NCBI RefSeq assembly: GCF_910589235.1
Contig: NC_060956.1
Location: forward strand, 21,042,973-21,106,972
Source of the DNA: Vespa crabro
Lineage: Eukaryota; Arthropoda; Insecta; Hymenoptera; Vespidae
DNA: 64,000 nucleotides
Direction: 5' to 3'
Each line of letters opens with the position of its first letter. Positions within the stretch are counted from its first letter, which is position 1. The notes under the pieces were generated by a model. It was not told the DNA's origin, made no database searches, and worked only from the letters and a program-made list of their open reading frames with translations. Below, in pieces: positions 52,082 through 64,000 of the stretch. The position numbers and the translations under genes are program-made.

Positions 52082-53263
52082 ACTCGAAAATAAAAAAAAT
52101 AAAAAAAATAAAAAAAAAAAAAAACAGAAAAAAAAAGAAAGAAAGAAAGAAAGAAAATAGAAATTGATTTCTACTTTGACTTCGGCAAAGGTTGAAGCAA
52201 TCTGTATAAAGGGTAGATACCCTTGAGCAGAGAATAGGAATACTTCGGTTGTTACCCTGGGCATCGACCGTCTGCTAAGCGCGTGTCCTGGGGCAAGGAC
52301 CTTCGTTGTACGTATATTCTACAAACCGTCTCGGCGTTTCTCGCTCGATCTTAAGAAGACATAAAAAAGAAAAGGAAAGAAAGAAAAAAAACAAGAATAA
52401 GAAGAAGTACTTTACCAATTTCTCTCACACTTTTTACGATAAAATGATTTATCTCATCGTCATATCTCTTCGTGACATGACGTAATTTTCTGTTTCTTCT
52501 TTTTTCTCTCTCTCTCTCTCTCTCTCCCTCTGTCTCCTTTCTTTCAGACGTTGGGATTATTTTGTATATATATATATATTTACTTACATTCGAAGACCGT
52601 GAGAGTAAAAGTTATTATCGAAAGTCATTATCGAAAGTTATTATCGTATTTAATCGTTTTTGTAATTATTTCATATATTTAACAATCGATTTTCCCATCG
52701 TATTTCACATTGCAATAATATTTTCCCATATTATTTAAACTTAAAACACATTGCTATTAAATAGGAACGTATATATTGAATAATACGATATCTGACATGA
52801 CACGAGTGTAAACATCGGTATCTCTTGTAAGATTTCCCTTAGGTAACGGAGACCCTTTTGGGTATTAAGTATTATTGAGATATCACGCAAATATCTATAT
52901 ATCTATATATATATATATTTAGAATTAATTCGTTCCTGGCTTGATTTTTATTCGAAAAATCAAACTATACAAATAAATAGATCTCTATGTATGCCTTATT
53001 ATATTATTTTCTTTTCTTTTTCTTTTATCTATCTTTCCTTTTATCAGAAAACCCATACAGATAATATAATTAATATGATATATATATATCGTAAATCAAA
53101 GTTAAGATAATTTCGAGTTTTACGAAGCTATCGTAAATAATCGTAAATATAAAATAACAGAAGAACAGCGTAAGTAAGAAGAAAAATTACAAAAACGTTC
53201 GTCTGTAGGAGTGGAAGCAACGGTACTTGCTCTCTCTCTCTTTCTCTCTGTCTCTCTCTCTCT

Positions 53264-53298
<35 letters not shown>

Positions 53299-53553
53299 GA
53301 AAGAATCCCTCCTAGAAACAGATAGCACTGTTCGTAAACGTCCACTTTAGCGCCATAGCCAAGGAATAGGTAGAATCTTTAATAGCTGCCTTTGCAACGA
53401 AACGACTTATGTAGCACCGACGCGTTCTTCTTAACGTCTACTGTAATACCGTAAATGCTGACTCTCTTCGAACAGAGCAAATGAAAAAATATAACGTCGT
53501 TTAAGAAGGACCGTTGTTTTCGCTCAAACTTTTCCAATTTCTCGAAGGAGAGA

Positions 53554-53589
<36 letters not shown>

Positions 53590-53906
53590 CTTTACTCAAC
53601 GCTAATATATTTTCTCACGACGAGTTTTCTCTGCGAATGATTCTTCTAACGACTTTATTACGAAAAAAAGATGAAGGAAAAAAAAATAGCGAAAGAATAT
53701 ATTAAAAAAAATAATAAATAAATAAAATAAAATAAAAAAAAAAAATTAAAAAAAAAAAAAGAATTGAGATATATATATATATATAATATATAATTTGCAT
53801 CTACGAGGGATAAAGTTATTCATGTTGATATTCGTATATCAATCGACAAACGAGACTTCCAATTTTTCATGTTTTCCCCGATATTTAAATTCTTGAACTT
53901 GTTTAC

Positions 53907-53964
53907 CAGCATATCTTGTCGATATGTTCGCGTTCACAAGAGGAATCTTCATGAAAGTGGAACG
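53907..53964 (-). other. Possible internal exon, minus strand
   Basis: A strong pyrimidine-rich acceptor (TTCCGCATTGCTTTCTATAG) precedes 53964 on the minus strand, and a moderate donor CTG|GTAAAC follows 53907. The 58-nt segment is open in two frames; one reads RSTFMKIPLVNANISTRYA. That frame stays open about 22 codons past the donor. No domain is recognised. This is listed only because the acceptor is unusually good for a region without TC arrays. Confidence 0.2.
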
Positions 53965-54683
53965 CTATAGAAAGCAATGCGGAAGAGGAAATTCTTCTCT
54001 CATAGAACGCCAAATTTTGTTCTGGCCAAAATCATAGATCCGATTTTTCACATAATAGCACCACTTGCGACATTAATTTTTTTCTAACGCTATAAGAAAA
54101 ATCGACGATATTCATATATCATCATCATCGATATTCATACACGCTCATGATCATTCTAAGATTTAAATCCACCTGCAATAAATAAAATCTCTTATCTTAA
54201 GACTTTACCTATCCCGAAGCGATGATAAGAAAAGTGACAGTAGCATTTTTTTCTTTTTCCCTTTAATTCTGTTTTTCTTTTTTTTTTTTTTTCTTCTTTT
54301 TTTCTTTTCCTCCTTTTTCTTTAGAGCAATCTTTTTCTATAGTATATAATCGATTAATTACGCTTAGGAAGGAGTAAACGATTAATAGAATCGATAAAGA
54401 GAGCCAAGAACTTTTATCTTTATTAACGTGCTTTTATTCGCGTTACTGCACGATATGACGAATGACTCCTTCGCACACGGGGTGAAAGAATGATTCTCTT
54501 TTTTGCAATCGTTTTTTTTTTTCTTTCACTCTTTTGTTTTTTCTTTTTCCTACTTCTTCTTCTTTTTTTTTTCAGAAAGCGATACCACCTACAAGCTTTT
54601 GTATTTTCACCCTCGGTAGAGTTTCGGTGGATATAAAAGAAGAAACATGGATAGAGAAAAGAGAATGAGTGTCTGCGTGCGTA

Positions 54684-54685
<2 letters not shown>

Positions 54686-54732
<47 letters not shown>
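54686..54732. repeat. (GA)n array, left arm of a possible long hairpin
   Basis: GA run of about 46 bases, complementary to the (TC)n array at 54850-54929 about 120 bases to the right. Confidence 0.95.
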
Positions 54733-54734
<2 letters not shown>

Positions 54735-54845
54735 AAAGAAGAGAAGAAGAAAAGAAGATAAAAACAGGAAAATGGCGAAGAAAAGCGAAAAGAAGATAGA
54801 GAAAAAGGAAAGAGAGCACCGTCATCCAGCTGCTTTTTAATGAGG

Positions 54846-54849
<4 letters not shown>

Positions 54850-54929
<80 letters not shown>
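54850..54929. repeat. (TC)n array with CTGT variants
   Basis: TC run of about 80 bases containing three TGTC steps near 54901-54914. Confidence 0.95.
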
Positions 54930-55129
54930 TATCCGAGATATCCAGCATTCGCGCGGTCGATGGCCTCGAACGTGAAATAATGCGCTGGAAAATTCCGAAA
55001 GGCCGTCGCTTATCGATTTTCTTTAATTATCTTGAACGCGCGATACTTTGAAGATGATACGGAATTATCGTACGGCTAACGCGAAAAGAAGATTATCTTT
55101 TAATAAAGAAATCCAATATCAGCTCTTAC

Positions 55130-55196
55130 CAAAACTCCATAACCATTGATCGTCTCTCGATATACGATCATTCATGTTCATTAAAATCACTTTTTA
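55130..55196 (-). other. Possible 5' exon with start codon, minus strand
   Basis: The minus strand has an acceptor-like AAATTTCAG before 55196 and a good donor TTTTG|GTAAGAG after 55130. All frames entering from upstream hit stops, but an ATG at 55181 opens MNMNDRISRDDQWLWSF and leaves one base over (phase 1), like the candidate exon at 43780-43855. It could be a first coding exon. The product is unknown. The polypyrimidine tract is weak, so chance similarity is likely enough to keep confidence low. Confidence 0.25.
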
Positions 55197-55391
55197 CTGA
55201 AATTTTAAACAATCATTTGGATTTTCAAAGATACCAAATTTATCATCGAATTCGTGAAATCCTAAATAATAATATCTACTTTTGGCACTATTACATATCG
55301 TTTTTGATGATAGATAAATATCGAGAAATACAAACTATGCGTTTGACATTGATCCGACCTTTTTCCATATGTATCTATCTACTTACGTACA

Positions 55392-55394
<3 letters not shown>

Positions 55395-55437
<43 letters not shown>
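55395..55437. repeat. (CA)n array
   Basis: About 21 CA units followed by ATATAC variants and, at 55470-55495, a short TG block. Confidence 0.94.
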
Positions 55438-55447
<10 letters not shown>

Positions 55448-56801
55448 TATATATTTACATACTTATTTCTGTATGTGTGTGTATGTGTATGTGTATCGAG
55501 TTTCACAACAAAAATACCAGGATTATTATGAAATTTAGCGGATTTTTTTTTCTTCTTCGCAAAACATCGAGACAGATCAATTTTATTTTCGAGGAAGGAT
55601 AGAACCGTGTCATAAATTCAATTATTTTCGGCTAACCCAGACTAAGGGAGGATAGGGAGGGATGACAAGCCCCTCTTGAAAATCTTGAATGGCAGACATG
55701 AGTCGAGTCATTCGATAGATTTCTTAATTCTTTTTACAATGGTGCTTTTTCTTTCTTTCTTTTTTTCTTTTTTTCTTTTTTTTTGTTGCTCTTTTCTATC
55801 ATTTTCGAGTTGATAATTATCGGGAGAAAAAACGCATTTCGAAGTTTCTAATCGAAAATAAATTTTATTTTATCAAATATTCAAAACATCGAATATATAT
55901 TTTCGATCATTTTTCGTCCATTTGATCCCCTAAAATTCTTCTCTAACGAGGCCGATTGAATTACATATATTCTGAATTAAAAATATCTCCCTCCCCTCCC
56001 CCCGATAAAGAACGAATAATCAAAGTAATAATAAATGATCGAATAAATGCCGGATTAAAAACTGCCGCCTTATTGGAGTTGCATAGTACGATGGAGAGTT
56101 CCCATTGTGTTGAAAAAACACTTCTCTTCCGGCATATTCAAGTCATTCTGAATTGGTTTCTACGATCAATAAATAAATCCGGCTTTTAAATAAATCCAAG
56201 TACGATTCTCGTTGGTCAAATTATTTGTTAATTTCAATGGTATCAACAATATTTTTATTTTTAAAATATCAGCCTATTACATTCGTCGTAATACATATCG
56301 GATACATCGAGGAATCTTTGACGTAACGCTTTAACAAAGACTTCATTAGTTATTTATATATCGATCAAAAATTTTTAAAGATAAAATATAAATAATCGAA
56401 TGTAAAAAGAGAGAGAGAGAAAAAAAAAGAAATACCTCCTAGAAAAGAAAAAAGAAATTTTATCGGTGCGACTGGAAAAAAAAAAAAAAAAAAAAAAAGA
56501 AAAAAAAACTATCTTGTCGAGAATGATTATGATTTCGTAGGATTTTCAACGAAATTTCATTTATAATATACCGATAAAGTAGGTCCCTTTTCCACACACA
56601 AACACACACACGCACGAACGCGCATGTACACACGATATAATGACCAGAAAGTATATAGAGATGTCCATGAAAATGAATATCCAGTGGATGGAGAATGAAC
56701 GAGCCTTGTTAAAATGGGAAACGAGTATGACGCGATCGAGACTCGATTGAAACTCAACGACGTCGTACTCTTCGACTTTTATTTTTCGTTATACCCGATG
56801 A

Positions 56802-56804
<3 letters not shown>

Positions 56805-56884
<80 letters not shown>

Positions 56885-56915
56885 CTCTCTCTCTCTCTAT
56901 CTCTCTCTTTCTCTC
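56805..56915. repeat. (TC)n/(TATC)n compound array
   Basis: Pure TC to about 56866, then TATC units, then TC again. Confidence 0.95.
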
Positions 56916-57671
56916 ACACTTATCGATGGTTCGAAGATAAAGAAGAAATTCCATTATCCTGACTGCTCCTTTCTCCTCCACCTGTGAATCCTACCCTCCC
57001 CCTCATTCACACCCCTTCCCCCCCCTCTCTCTTTCTCTCTTTTTCTTTCACTCTTACCTCCCTTTTTTCTCTTCCTTCCTTCTTTCTTCTTCTTCCCTTT
57101 ACTCTCGCGCCTCTTTTCAAGAGAAGATCGGCAGGCCACTACTACTCGGAATATCTCGTTTCCTTTGTCCGCATCTTTTCTCACGATCCTAAGGATACCG
57201 TACTCGCAATGAAACGACCTTCGCATAAGGAGAAGAGTAGTGGATGCTACTGCCCTGCAGCTAAAACCCGGCAAATTGCGCTTCCAACTTTTACGAGGAG
57301 CACCGATCCTCTACTCCGTCGGATGAACGATCATCGTCTCTTTTTCTCTTTGGAAAGAGAAAAAGGAAGAGGGACTTTTTCTACTCTTTCCACACCTCTC
57401 CACCCCACCGCCTCTCCTCACACCCTTTCACTCTCTCTTTCGTTCTCTCGACATTTGATTTCTTTTCTTTTCTATTTTTTTTCTTTCTTTCTTTCTTTCT
57501 TTCTTTCTATCTCTTTTTCTTTTCTTTTTTTATTTTGCATTTTCTTCCTCAAGAGATATTAATATCTTATCATGATTGAAACGACTATCCGAGTAGAAAA
57601 CTTTGACTATATATCCTATGCGATAATATGTCTATATTAAATTTTATCGAATTTAATTGAAATATTTTCTT

Positions 57672-57721
<50 letters not shown>

Positions 57722-58569
57722 TTATTTAATTAAATTCATAAAATGTATGAAAATATATCAGAGATACATATCTCTTGCTAATTTGAATTTAATTAAAATA
57801 TTTGTGTGTATATATAGATCTATTTATAATGTATATAGATCTATTAAGAATTATTGGTTATATTTATGACATATGTATATATATATATAATATATTATAT
57901 CATAGTTCTTAAAAATATTCGATGATGAAAATAGGTTGAAATTTTAACTTTCCAATGAGTGATCCTTTCCAATGAGGATGAGTGGTTTCACGTCGATAGA
58001 ACATTGAAAGAAACTAGTAAATATTGCTGAACGAATGACAGAGATCGATACCGGCTGAATATCCAAGGAGAACTTACCTATTATGCAATCCTAACAGAAA
58101 CAGCCCGAAGCGATTTGCATTTTTCGACGTCGACGAAATCGACGAAAAGATCGACTACTTTGAATTTCGATTATGTAGAAAAGCAAACAAATATACAGGC
58201 AGGACGGTGGGGAGGGGAGGGGAGGGGAAAAGAAAAAAGAACTTTCGTTGTCTCTTTACGAAAGCGACTTAACGTTTCTCTCGAGAATCTTTTCTTCTAA
58301 ACTTTTTCATTTACTTTCCATCCTCCTGCTTGTTGCACCAAACTTTTGTCAAACGTTGTCCTACGAAGAATACTTCTTGACTGAATTTAAAACGTAATTC
58401 TTTAAACCTACAGATTTACATCACAATCGGAAAATAACTTTTCTTTCATTCGTCCTTCTTTTCAGAAAGATCTCGCTAGAACATAAAAATCAAACTTAAA
58501 AATATAACCTTTATTTATGATTTATCGTTTCTAACGAAATGTCAATTTTCAAAAATTCTATTTTTTTTC

Positions 58570-58600
<31 letters not shown>

Positions 58601-59536
58601 ATAAAGGAAAAATAGATAGTACGGCATAGCTATGGGAAAATAAAAATTCAATTTTTGAATCCAATTCTTAAGTACGATCTTTTCGAATGTAAGAGAGAGA
58701 GAGAGAAAGAGAGAGAGAGATAGAGAGAGAGAGTAATTTGCAAGAGAATTTTCTCCTCTCTCTCTCTCTCTCTCTCTTCTCTACGTAATAATATAAATTC
58801 TTGAAAGAGAAAATCTTGAAGATTTTGAATAACCGAGATAGATATCTCGCGTGAAAGTAACGGAGAAGTTGGTCTCTTATTAGAACGGAATACTTTTTCC
58901 CTTAGCACGTAGATTAGATCGAAGGATGGATTTGTCTGATCTTTTTTCGAGGAACTACGATAAATTGGAATTTCTTTCTCGCCTCGAACGAGAAACCTTT
59001 TATATATCGTATAGGAAAAGGGAACCTTTTCGATGGGTGTCAATTTCCATCCCCTCCTCCTTTCTCCCTCTCTCTCTCTCCCTCTCTTTTCTTTACATAA
59101 AGTTATATAAAATCCGATCAAGAAAAAATGTGGATTGAGATTGAAATAAGTGAAAACAAATAAAAAAATTCTTACGATTAGAATATAACGGCGAACGAAC
59201 GAACGAACGAACGAAATTAATTTGCTATAATTATATTTAAGAAAGGGGAAAAGGAAATGTCATGGGGACACGGAGACCGGATTTATTTATGGTGTATGTA
59301 TGCCTTCACATAATCTGGACGTTTAATCACCTGAATTACTTTTGATAATTATTAACAAAACTGGTCCAAAACTGGTCCTTATTTTTTAATACGGACCAAC
59401 GATCACGAGTTAAACCCCAGGTAGCGGCTTATAATTCTGTTATATTATCGATTATACGATCGAAAATATTCGACTATTTAACTTCTTGTATGGCTAACGT
59501 AAGTACTTATTTAATATATGTTGTAGGTATATAAAT

Positions 59537-59537
59537 A

Positions 59538-59582
<45 letters not shown>
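59537..59582. repeat. (TA)n array
   Basis: TA run ending in CATACATATATG. Confidence 0.94.
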
Positions 59583-59587
<5 letters not shown>

Positions 59588-60270
59588 CATATATGTAACT
59601 AGTATTCGAAAGTAGATCTCGATTAGATATAATTGATCCTTATTGAATACACAAATGATAGATACTTTTATGTTCATTATTTTCGACATTTCACGGAGAA
59701 TGCGTCGTTAGAATTTACGTTCTCTTTAAATATTTCAACGTTTCAATAGCAAACTCTTATTATCTCATTGGACGTCGATATTGAGTAAAAAAAAAAAAAG
59801 AAAAAATATATCATCGTCGATCCTCGATAAACAATATCATCAATGTCAAAAAATACGATCGGATAAGATCACGATGTTAGATACTTCCAATAAAAAAATA
59901 ATCTTCCATTTCCAAAAACATCGTCGCTTAATCTTTATTGATGAAAATATTTACGTTCTTTTTTCTTTCTTTTTATTATTTTTCTTTTTTTCTTCTTTTT
60001 TTATATATATAAATAAGTACTCGATTCCGTGTAATCGATCGTGAATCGTTAAGAAAATGTTTTACGTGGTAAAGCATTGGCGTATCACACCGTTGATAAA
60101 GACTTTTGCTCTAGTACACACACACACACACACACGTGTCAGTCGGCCATGTTTGGTCTTATGTAAAATATTCGAACGCATCCATATATAGACGGAGAAG
60201 TCGAGTACATGACTCCGACGTTATCACCTACATGCATGTATCTTAAACGTACGTATACGTGTATTGTACA

Positions 60271-60272
<2 letters not shown>

Positions 60273-60338
<66 letters not shown>
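60273..60338. repeat. (TC)n array running into (GT)n
   Basis: Perfect TC run of 66 bases followed by GTGTGTATGTGTG variants to about 60360. Confidence 0.95.
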
Positions 60339-60346
<8 letters not shown>

Positions 60347-60632
60347 ATGTGTGTGTATGTACGAGTGCGCATATACGCGTACCTGTGTTTTTGCATATTT
60401 GTGTGTGCGTTTGTTCGCGTGTGTGTACACGACACAAAGCTATTACTCGCTTTACGAGGGGTTCCATTCGTGACGTTTACGACCGAACGAAACCTACCGA
60501 ATGCGCCGGCACTGCCACCGGCTACGATTAATTCTCGCGTACCTTCGATCCAAAAGTTTCACGAAAAGTACGTCACGGTACGTTCGAGTTCGTTGCACGC
60601 GCCTTACCTTTCCTCGAATTTATAATGTAAGA

Positions 60633-60663
<31 letters not shown>

Positions 60664-60982
60664 TACAATCTTGGTATATAAGGGAAAAAAGAAAAAGAAA
60701 AAAAAAGGAAGAAAAAAAAAAATGACATACAAATATAAATAACGAACAGAGTTTATCGCAATTCATCTGTCCTAATGATACGCGATTTCTTTTTTTTTTT
60801 CTTTTTTTTTTTTTTTTTTGTATAATGAATATATGTAAAAAAAGAAAAGAAGGAAAAAAAAAGGAAAAAGAATAGAAAAAATACACGAGATTTTATCACG
60901 CCTTAACCGTTATATACGTAATATCCGAATACCCGGCTGCCTATTTCAATATTTTCTACAATACAACAATCTTTTTCTTTTT

Positions 60983-61013
<31 letters not shown>

Positions 61014-62007
61014 CATATGTTCCTGTGAAAAATATTATTAAAATTTATTTCACAATCACTTCCTTTGAATACTTTTACGTTGATTTACCTTTTAAAACGT
61101 AAAATATTGTCTTAAGGTTGGCAAACAAGAGTGAACATTTCAATTGTCAATATAAAGATTAATTTACGGTATATTTAGGACTGATTGTGTCGAAAATTAC
61201 GAGGAGAAATAAAATTTGAATTTGTTCTTTTTGAATTTGATACTTTTTAAAATGACAAATTAAAATCACAATTTTCAATTCAAAAGTTATAGAATTAACG
61301 CTAATCGAAAGTTCGATTAAATCGAGATTTAAAATTCGTGAAGGAAAAAAAAAGAAAAGAAAAGAAAAGAAAAGAAAAGAAAAGAAGAGAAAAGAAAGAA
61401 AAAGAAATTAAAAAAGATCAAAAGAACAATTTAATAAAGCGTTACTACACTGTACTTTTCTTTCGGATGTATAATTAATGGAGAAATAAAGAGGGAAGTG
61501 AAAGTGAAGGAAAGAAGAGTGAAAAAAAGAAAAAGAAAAAGAAAAAGAAAAACAAAAAAATAAAATACGAATCGTCAAAATGCATGCACAAAACGCTTAG
61601 CACTTTATTGTCTCTCGATATACTACCCACGTAACCACGATATAGATATAGACATACGTACATGTATCTACTTATTCACATGATACACAGTATATACTGT
61701 GCATATTTGAAAAAGTGTATAAATATATGTAGATATATAAACTAGCAGTACGAGCAGGCACATGATTTGAACGTTCCAGTCGATAAGGTTTACGGAAGGC
61801 ACATGGGCGAGATAAGAGAACGCACAGAGGGTGCATCGCGCGCTTTTGCTCGAGTTAGCCAACGCAACCTAGGCTTCCCGAGCTACGATAAGAGTAACAA
61901 CGACGTTATCGTGTCCTCGTATGCGTTACACGCGTACAGAAGAGAAGAGGGAGAGGAGAATTGTCGTACGACAGAGACAACGTTATCGTCGATGAACAGA
62001 ATCCATT

Positions 62008-62011
<4 letters not shown>

Positions 62012-62056
<45 letters not shown>
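62012..62056. repeat. (GA)n array
   Basis: GA run followed by AAAGAGACAGAGACAG variants. Confidence 0.94.
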
Positions 62057-62061
<5 letters not shown>

Positions 62062-62683
62062 CAGAGACAGAGAAGTCCCGAGAGAATTTCAAATCATTTT
62101 GTTATCGAACCGATTAATTATTCTAGAAGGAGAAGAAACCGAGAGTAAGAGAAAGAAAGAAAGAGAGAGAGCCAATAACGTTCGTTCCAATTTCAAATTC
62201 TAAATACTAGTATTTAGAAGACCTTAAAAAGTAAACCGATCGCGTAAAAGTCCCCGTAAAAATTCTCGAAGGGATAATCGAAGTGTGACGCGCTAATATC
62301 TCGAAAGAGATGAACGCGTTGTCGTGGAAACGGCAAATACTCGAACGGCATGGTATGCCAGTACGAAGCCATATGATCGACGATGAGTACGGAGCTGTCG
62401 AAAGGGGGAGGAGACGGAATCCCACCCTCGACACTCGTACGTACATATCCCATCTCGATCGATATCAGACCGAGGGTAGCAGGTGCCTTTTCTATGCCGA
62501 GCCAGTTACTTTGTTGTTGTTGTTTTTGTTGTTTATTTTTTTTTCTTTTCTTTTTGTTTTTCTTTCTTTTTTTTTCTTTTTCACTTCGTTTTTATTTTTT
62601 TTTTTTTATATCTTCTTTTTTTCTTTTTTCTTATAATTACATCGTCTCGTCCCTTTATCTCTCAATAAAGATCGAAACTGAAA

Positions 62684-62685
<2 letters not shown>

Positions 62686-62729
<44 letters not shown>
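62686..62729. repeat. (TA)n array
   Basis: TA run of 44 bases. Confidence 0.95.
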
Positions 62730-62732
<3 letters not shown>

Positions 62733-63179
62733 GAATCAACTCTATCGATTTCGAAACAACTCGCATACATATAAGATATGTGTGTGTTTGTCTTTGTATC
62801 CAAGACGAAAAACCTACTATAGATTACAACGTTACAGTAAATATCGATGTACAGATCGCGCGCCTTATAAAATATTACAAAATATAAATTATCCCCTTCA
62901 TTTTATTCTCTTACTACTTTTAACAATATTCCTCTTATAATCCTATAATCGTTACGTAAAATTTGTCAGATAACGTAGAAGTTATGGATTTTACTACGCG
63001 ACATGCATTTGCACGATAAAGAAGTAACTTTTTGAAATGAGTGTATGACGACTCATGCCTTAAATATTTGTAAATCCTTGAATTTTGACAAAGCGTCCGT
63101 TTCTTCTTGCTAAGTGTTCGCGAAATTTTTATGCTCACTTCCTTAACTGACGTTCTTCATTATAGGCAAAAAAAAAGAT

Positions 63180-63214
<35 letters not shown>

Positions 63215-63318
63215 AGAAATGAAAGGAATAAAAAAGAAATTGAATACGTTTGCTAGTCACAAAAAAAATTTGCTGACGTTGAAGAAACGAGGGAAACGTT
63301 CGACGATAAGGATAGAAA

Positions 63319-63351
<33 letters not shown>

Positions 63352-63368
63352 AAGAGAAAGAAAGAAAG

Positions 63369-63492
63369 ATAACCAACAAGAGAAAGAAAGAAAGATAACC
63401 AACAAGAGAAAGAAAGAAAGATAACCAACAAGAGAAAGAAAAAAAGATAACCAACAAGAGAAAGAAAGAAAGATAACCAACAAGAGAAAAAG
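63369..63492. repeat. 26-bp minisatellite, about 4.8 copies
   Basis: The core ATAACCAACAAGAG followed by three GAAA-type steps repeats every 26 bases: AACC recurs at 63371, 63397, 63423, 63449 and 63475. One copy has a G-to-A change in the GAAA part. It adjoins a (GA)n tract at 63321-63362 from which it could have grown. Because 26 is not a multiple of three, translation cycles through all frames, giving long overlapping minus-strand open frames that are not genes. Confidence 0.9.
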
Positions 63493-64000
63493 TACAGAAT
63501 TGTAGAAACAAAGTTCGCACATTTGCCTATCAAAGAAATGGGATCTCCCTGTATTAATTACCCATCGGCTCTCTTTTTTCATCTCCAAGGAACACTCTGG
63601 TAATAAATAGAAGTTTCGCGATAAAAAAGGGAGGGGGTGGCGCGGTGTGTTGCGACGTGATTGCAACGTGCAGTGCCAGAGAGCCTATGCGTCACCGTAG
63701 GAGCGATAAGCTTCGCATTCAACGTTGCCAATAAATCCTTCCGATGAAATTCTTTTCGAGCGAGCCACGACGCGAGGTTACGCGTATTTTTTTTATTTTT
63801 CTTTTTTTCTTTTTTTTCCTTGTTTTTTTTTTTTCTTTTTCTTTTTCTGTTTTGCGAGCGCGTTTCGTGTACATACTCGCGAGGAGACGCCAAAAAAAAA
63901 AAAAAAAAAGAAAAACATAAACATTAAAAAAATAAAAAGAAAAGAAAAAAAAAAAGAACGAATATACGAACGAACGAATGAATGAACGCAATCATCGTGA

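Larger units (their letters stand above)
47026..55129. other. Mostly quiet AT-rich non-coding stretch
   Basis: 48100-50400 is the longest run with few microsatellites and no open frame of note. 50940-51160 and 51780-52150 are A-rich. A minus-strand frame at 52150-52318 is repeat-free but has a weak acceptor. It could be intron of a long minus-strand gene. Confidence 0.55.
55197..64000. other. Repeat-rich non-coding stretch
   Basis: Unique blocks lie at 55560-55740, 55880-56400, 57120-57330, 60440-60620 and 61760-61960. Each contains open frames of up to about 70 codons without recognised domains. The remainder is arrays, A/T tracts and the 26-bp minisatellite. No RNA gene was recognised. Confidence 0.6.

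Noticed and set aside
56984..57562. 192-codon plus-strand frame
   Set aside because: Pyrimidine-rich sequence and (TTTC)n give Ser/Phe/Leu runs. The unique middle part has no recognised domain.
61109..61350. TTAAGGTTGGCAAACAAG, resembling a mariner terminal repeat
   Set aside because: No matching opposite terminus, TA duplication or transposase remnant was found; the similarity is short.
62383..62940. 185-codon plus-strand frame resembling a membrane protein
   Set aside because: The apparent hydrophobic segments come from poly-T and (TA)n; flanks are ordinary AT-rich sequence.
63369..63492. Regularly spaced repeat that might suggest a CRISPR array
   Set aside because: The repeat is a continuous tandem 26-mer without unique spacers, in a eukaryotic context.

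Overview
This window looks like nuclear, non-coding DNA from an arthropod, most plausibly an insect. The evidence is an AT-rich base composition, one N/H/Q-rich coding exon ending at a consensus GTAAGT donor, isolated pyrimidine-tract acceptors, and no compact operon-like genes. A very high density of (TC/GA)n, (TA)n, (TTA)n and poly-A/T tracts is compatible with aculeate Hymenoptera (wasps, bees), but this is an inference from general character and not an identification. There is no rRNA, no convincing tRNA, no CRISPR array, no intact transposase and no recognisable protein domain.

Nearly all long open frames are microsatellites read through. Runs such as SLSLSL, RERERE, IYIYIY, LLLL and KKKK come from (TC)n, (GA)n, (TA)n, (TTA)n and poly-A. 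The best real coding segment is on the minus strand at 28368-28598: a start codon, an Asn/His/Gln-rich low-complexity N-terminus and a clean splice donor. Its gene must continue towards lower coordinates, but no matching downstream exon was found, so the window probably shows the 5' part of a long-intron gene. Other possible minus-strand exons are at 30457-30582 (perhaps an alternative first exon ending in the same phase), 43780-43855 (next to a recursive-splice-like CAG|GTAAGA junction) and 55130-55196. If they belong together, the right half of the window is the 5' region of one large minus-strand gene. This is a hypothesis.

Layout: 1-5.2 kb is repeat-rich spacer. 5219-5784 is a probable decayed hAT-like miniature element. 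5.8-28 kb is AT-rich spacer or intron with dozens of arrays and a few unique blocks (9.1, 14.5, 16.8, 20.2, 23.9 kb). 28.3-30.6 kb holds the best exon candidates. 31.6-32.6 kb is a dense cluster of five microsatellite families with two unique inverted repeats. 35.3 and 41.0-41.6 kb are comparatively GC/CpG-rich blocks that could be regulatory. 46.7-47.0 kb is a repeat-free open frame followed by a guanine-run (quadruplex-type) tract. 48-50.4 kb and parts of 52.6-56.4 kb are quiet and poor in repeats. 56.8-64 kb is repeat-rich again and ends near a 26-bp minisatellite.

No new multi-gene system is visible. The most interesting items are the N/H/Q exon with its possible alternative first exons, the recursive-splice-like junction, the hAT-like element with asymmetric ends, the minisatellite whose period shifts reading frame, and paired complementary microsatellites that could form long hairpins.
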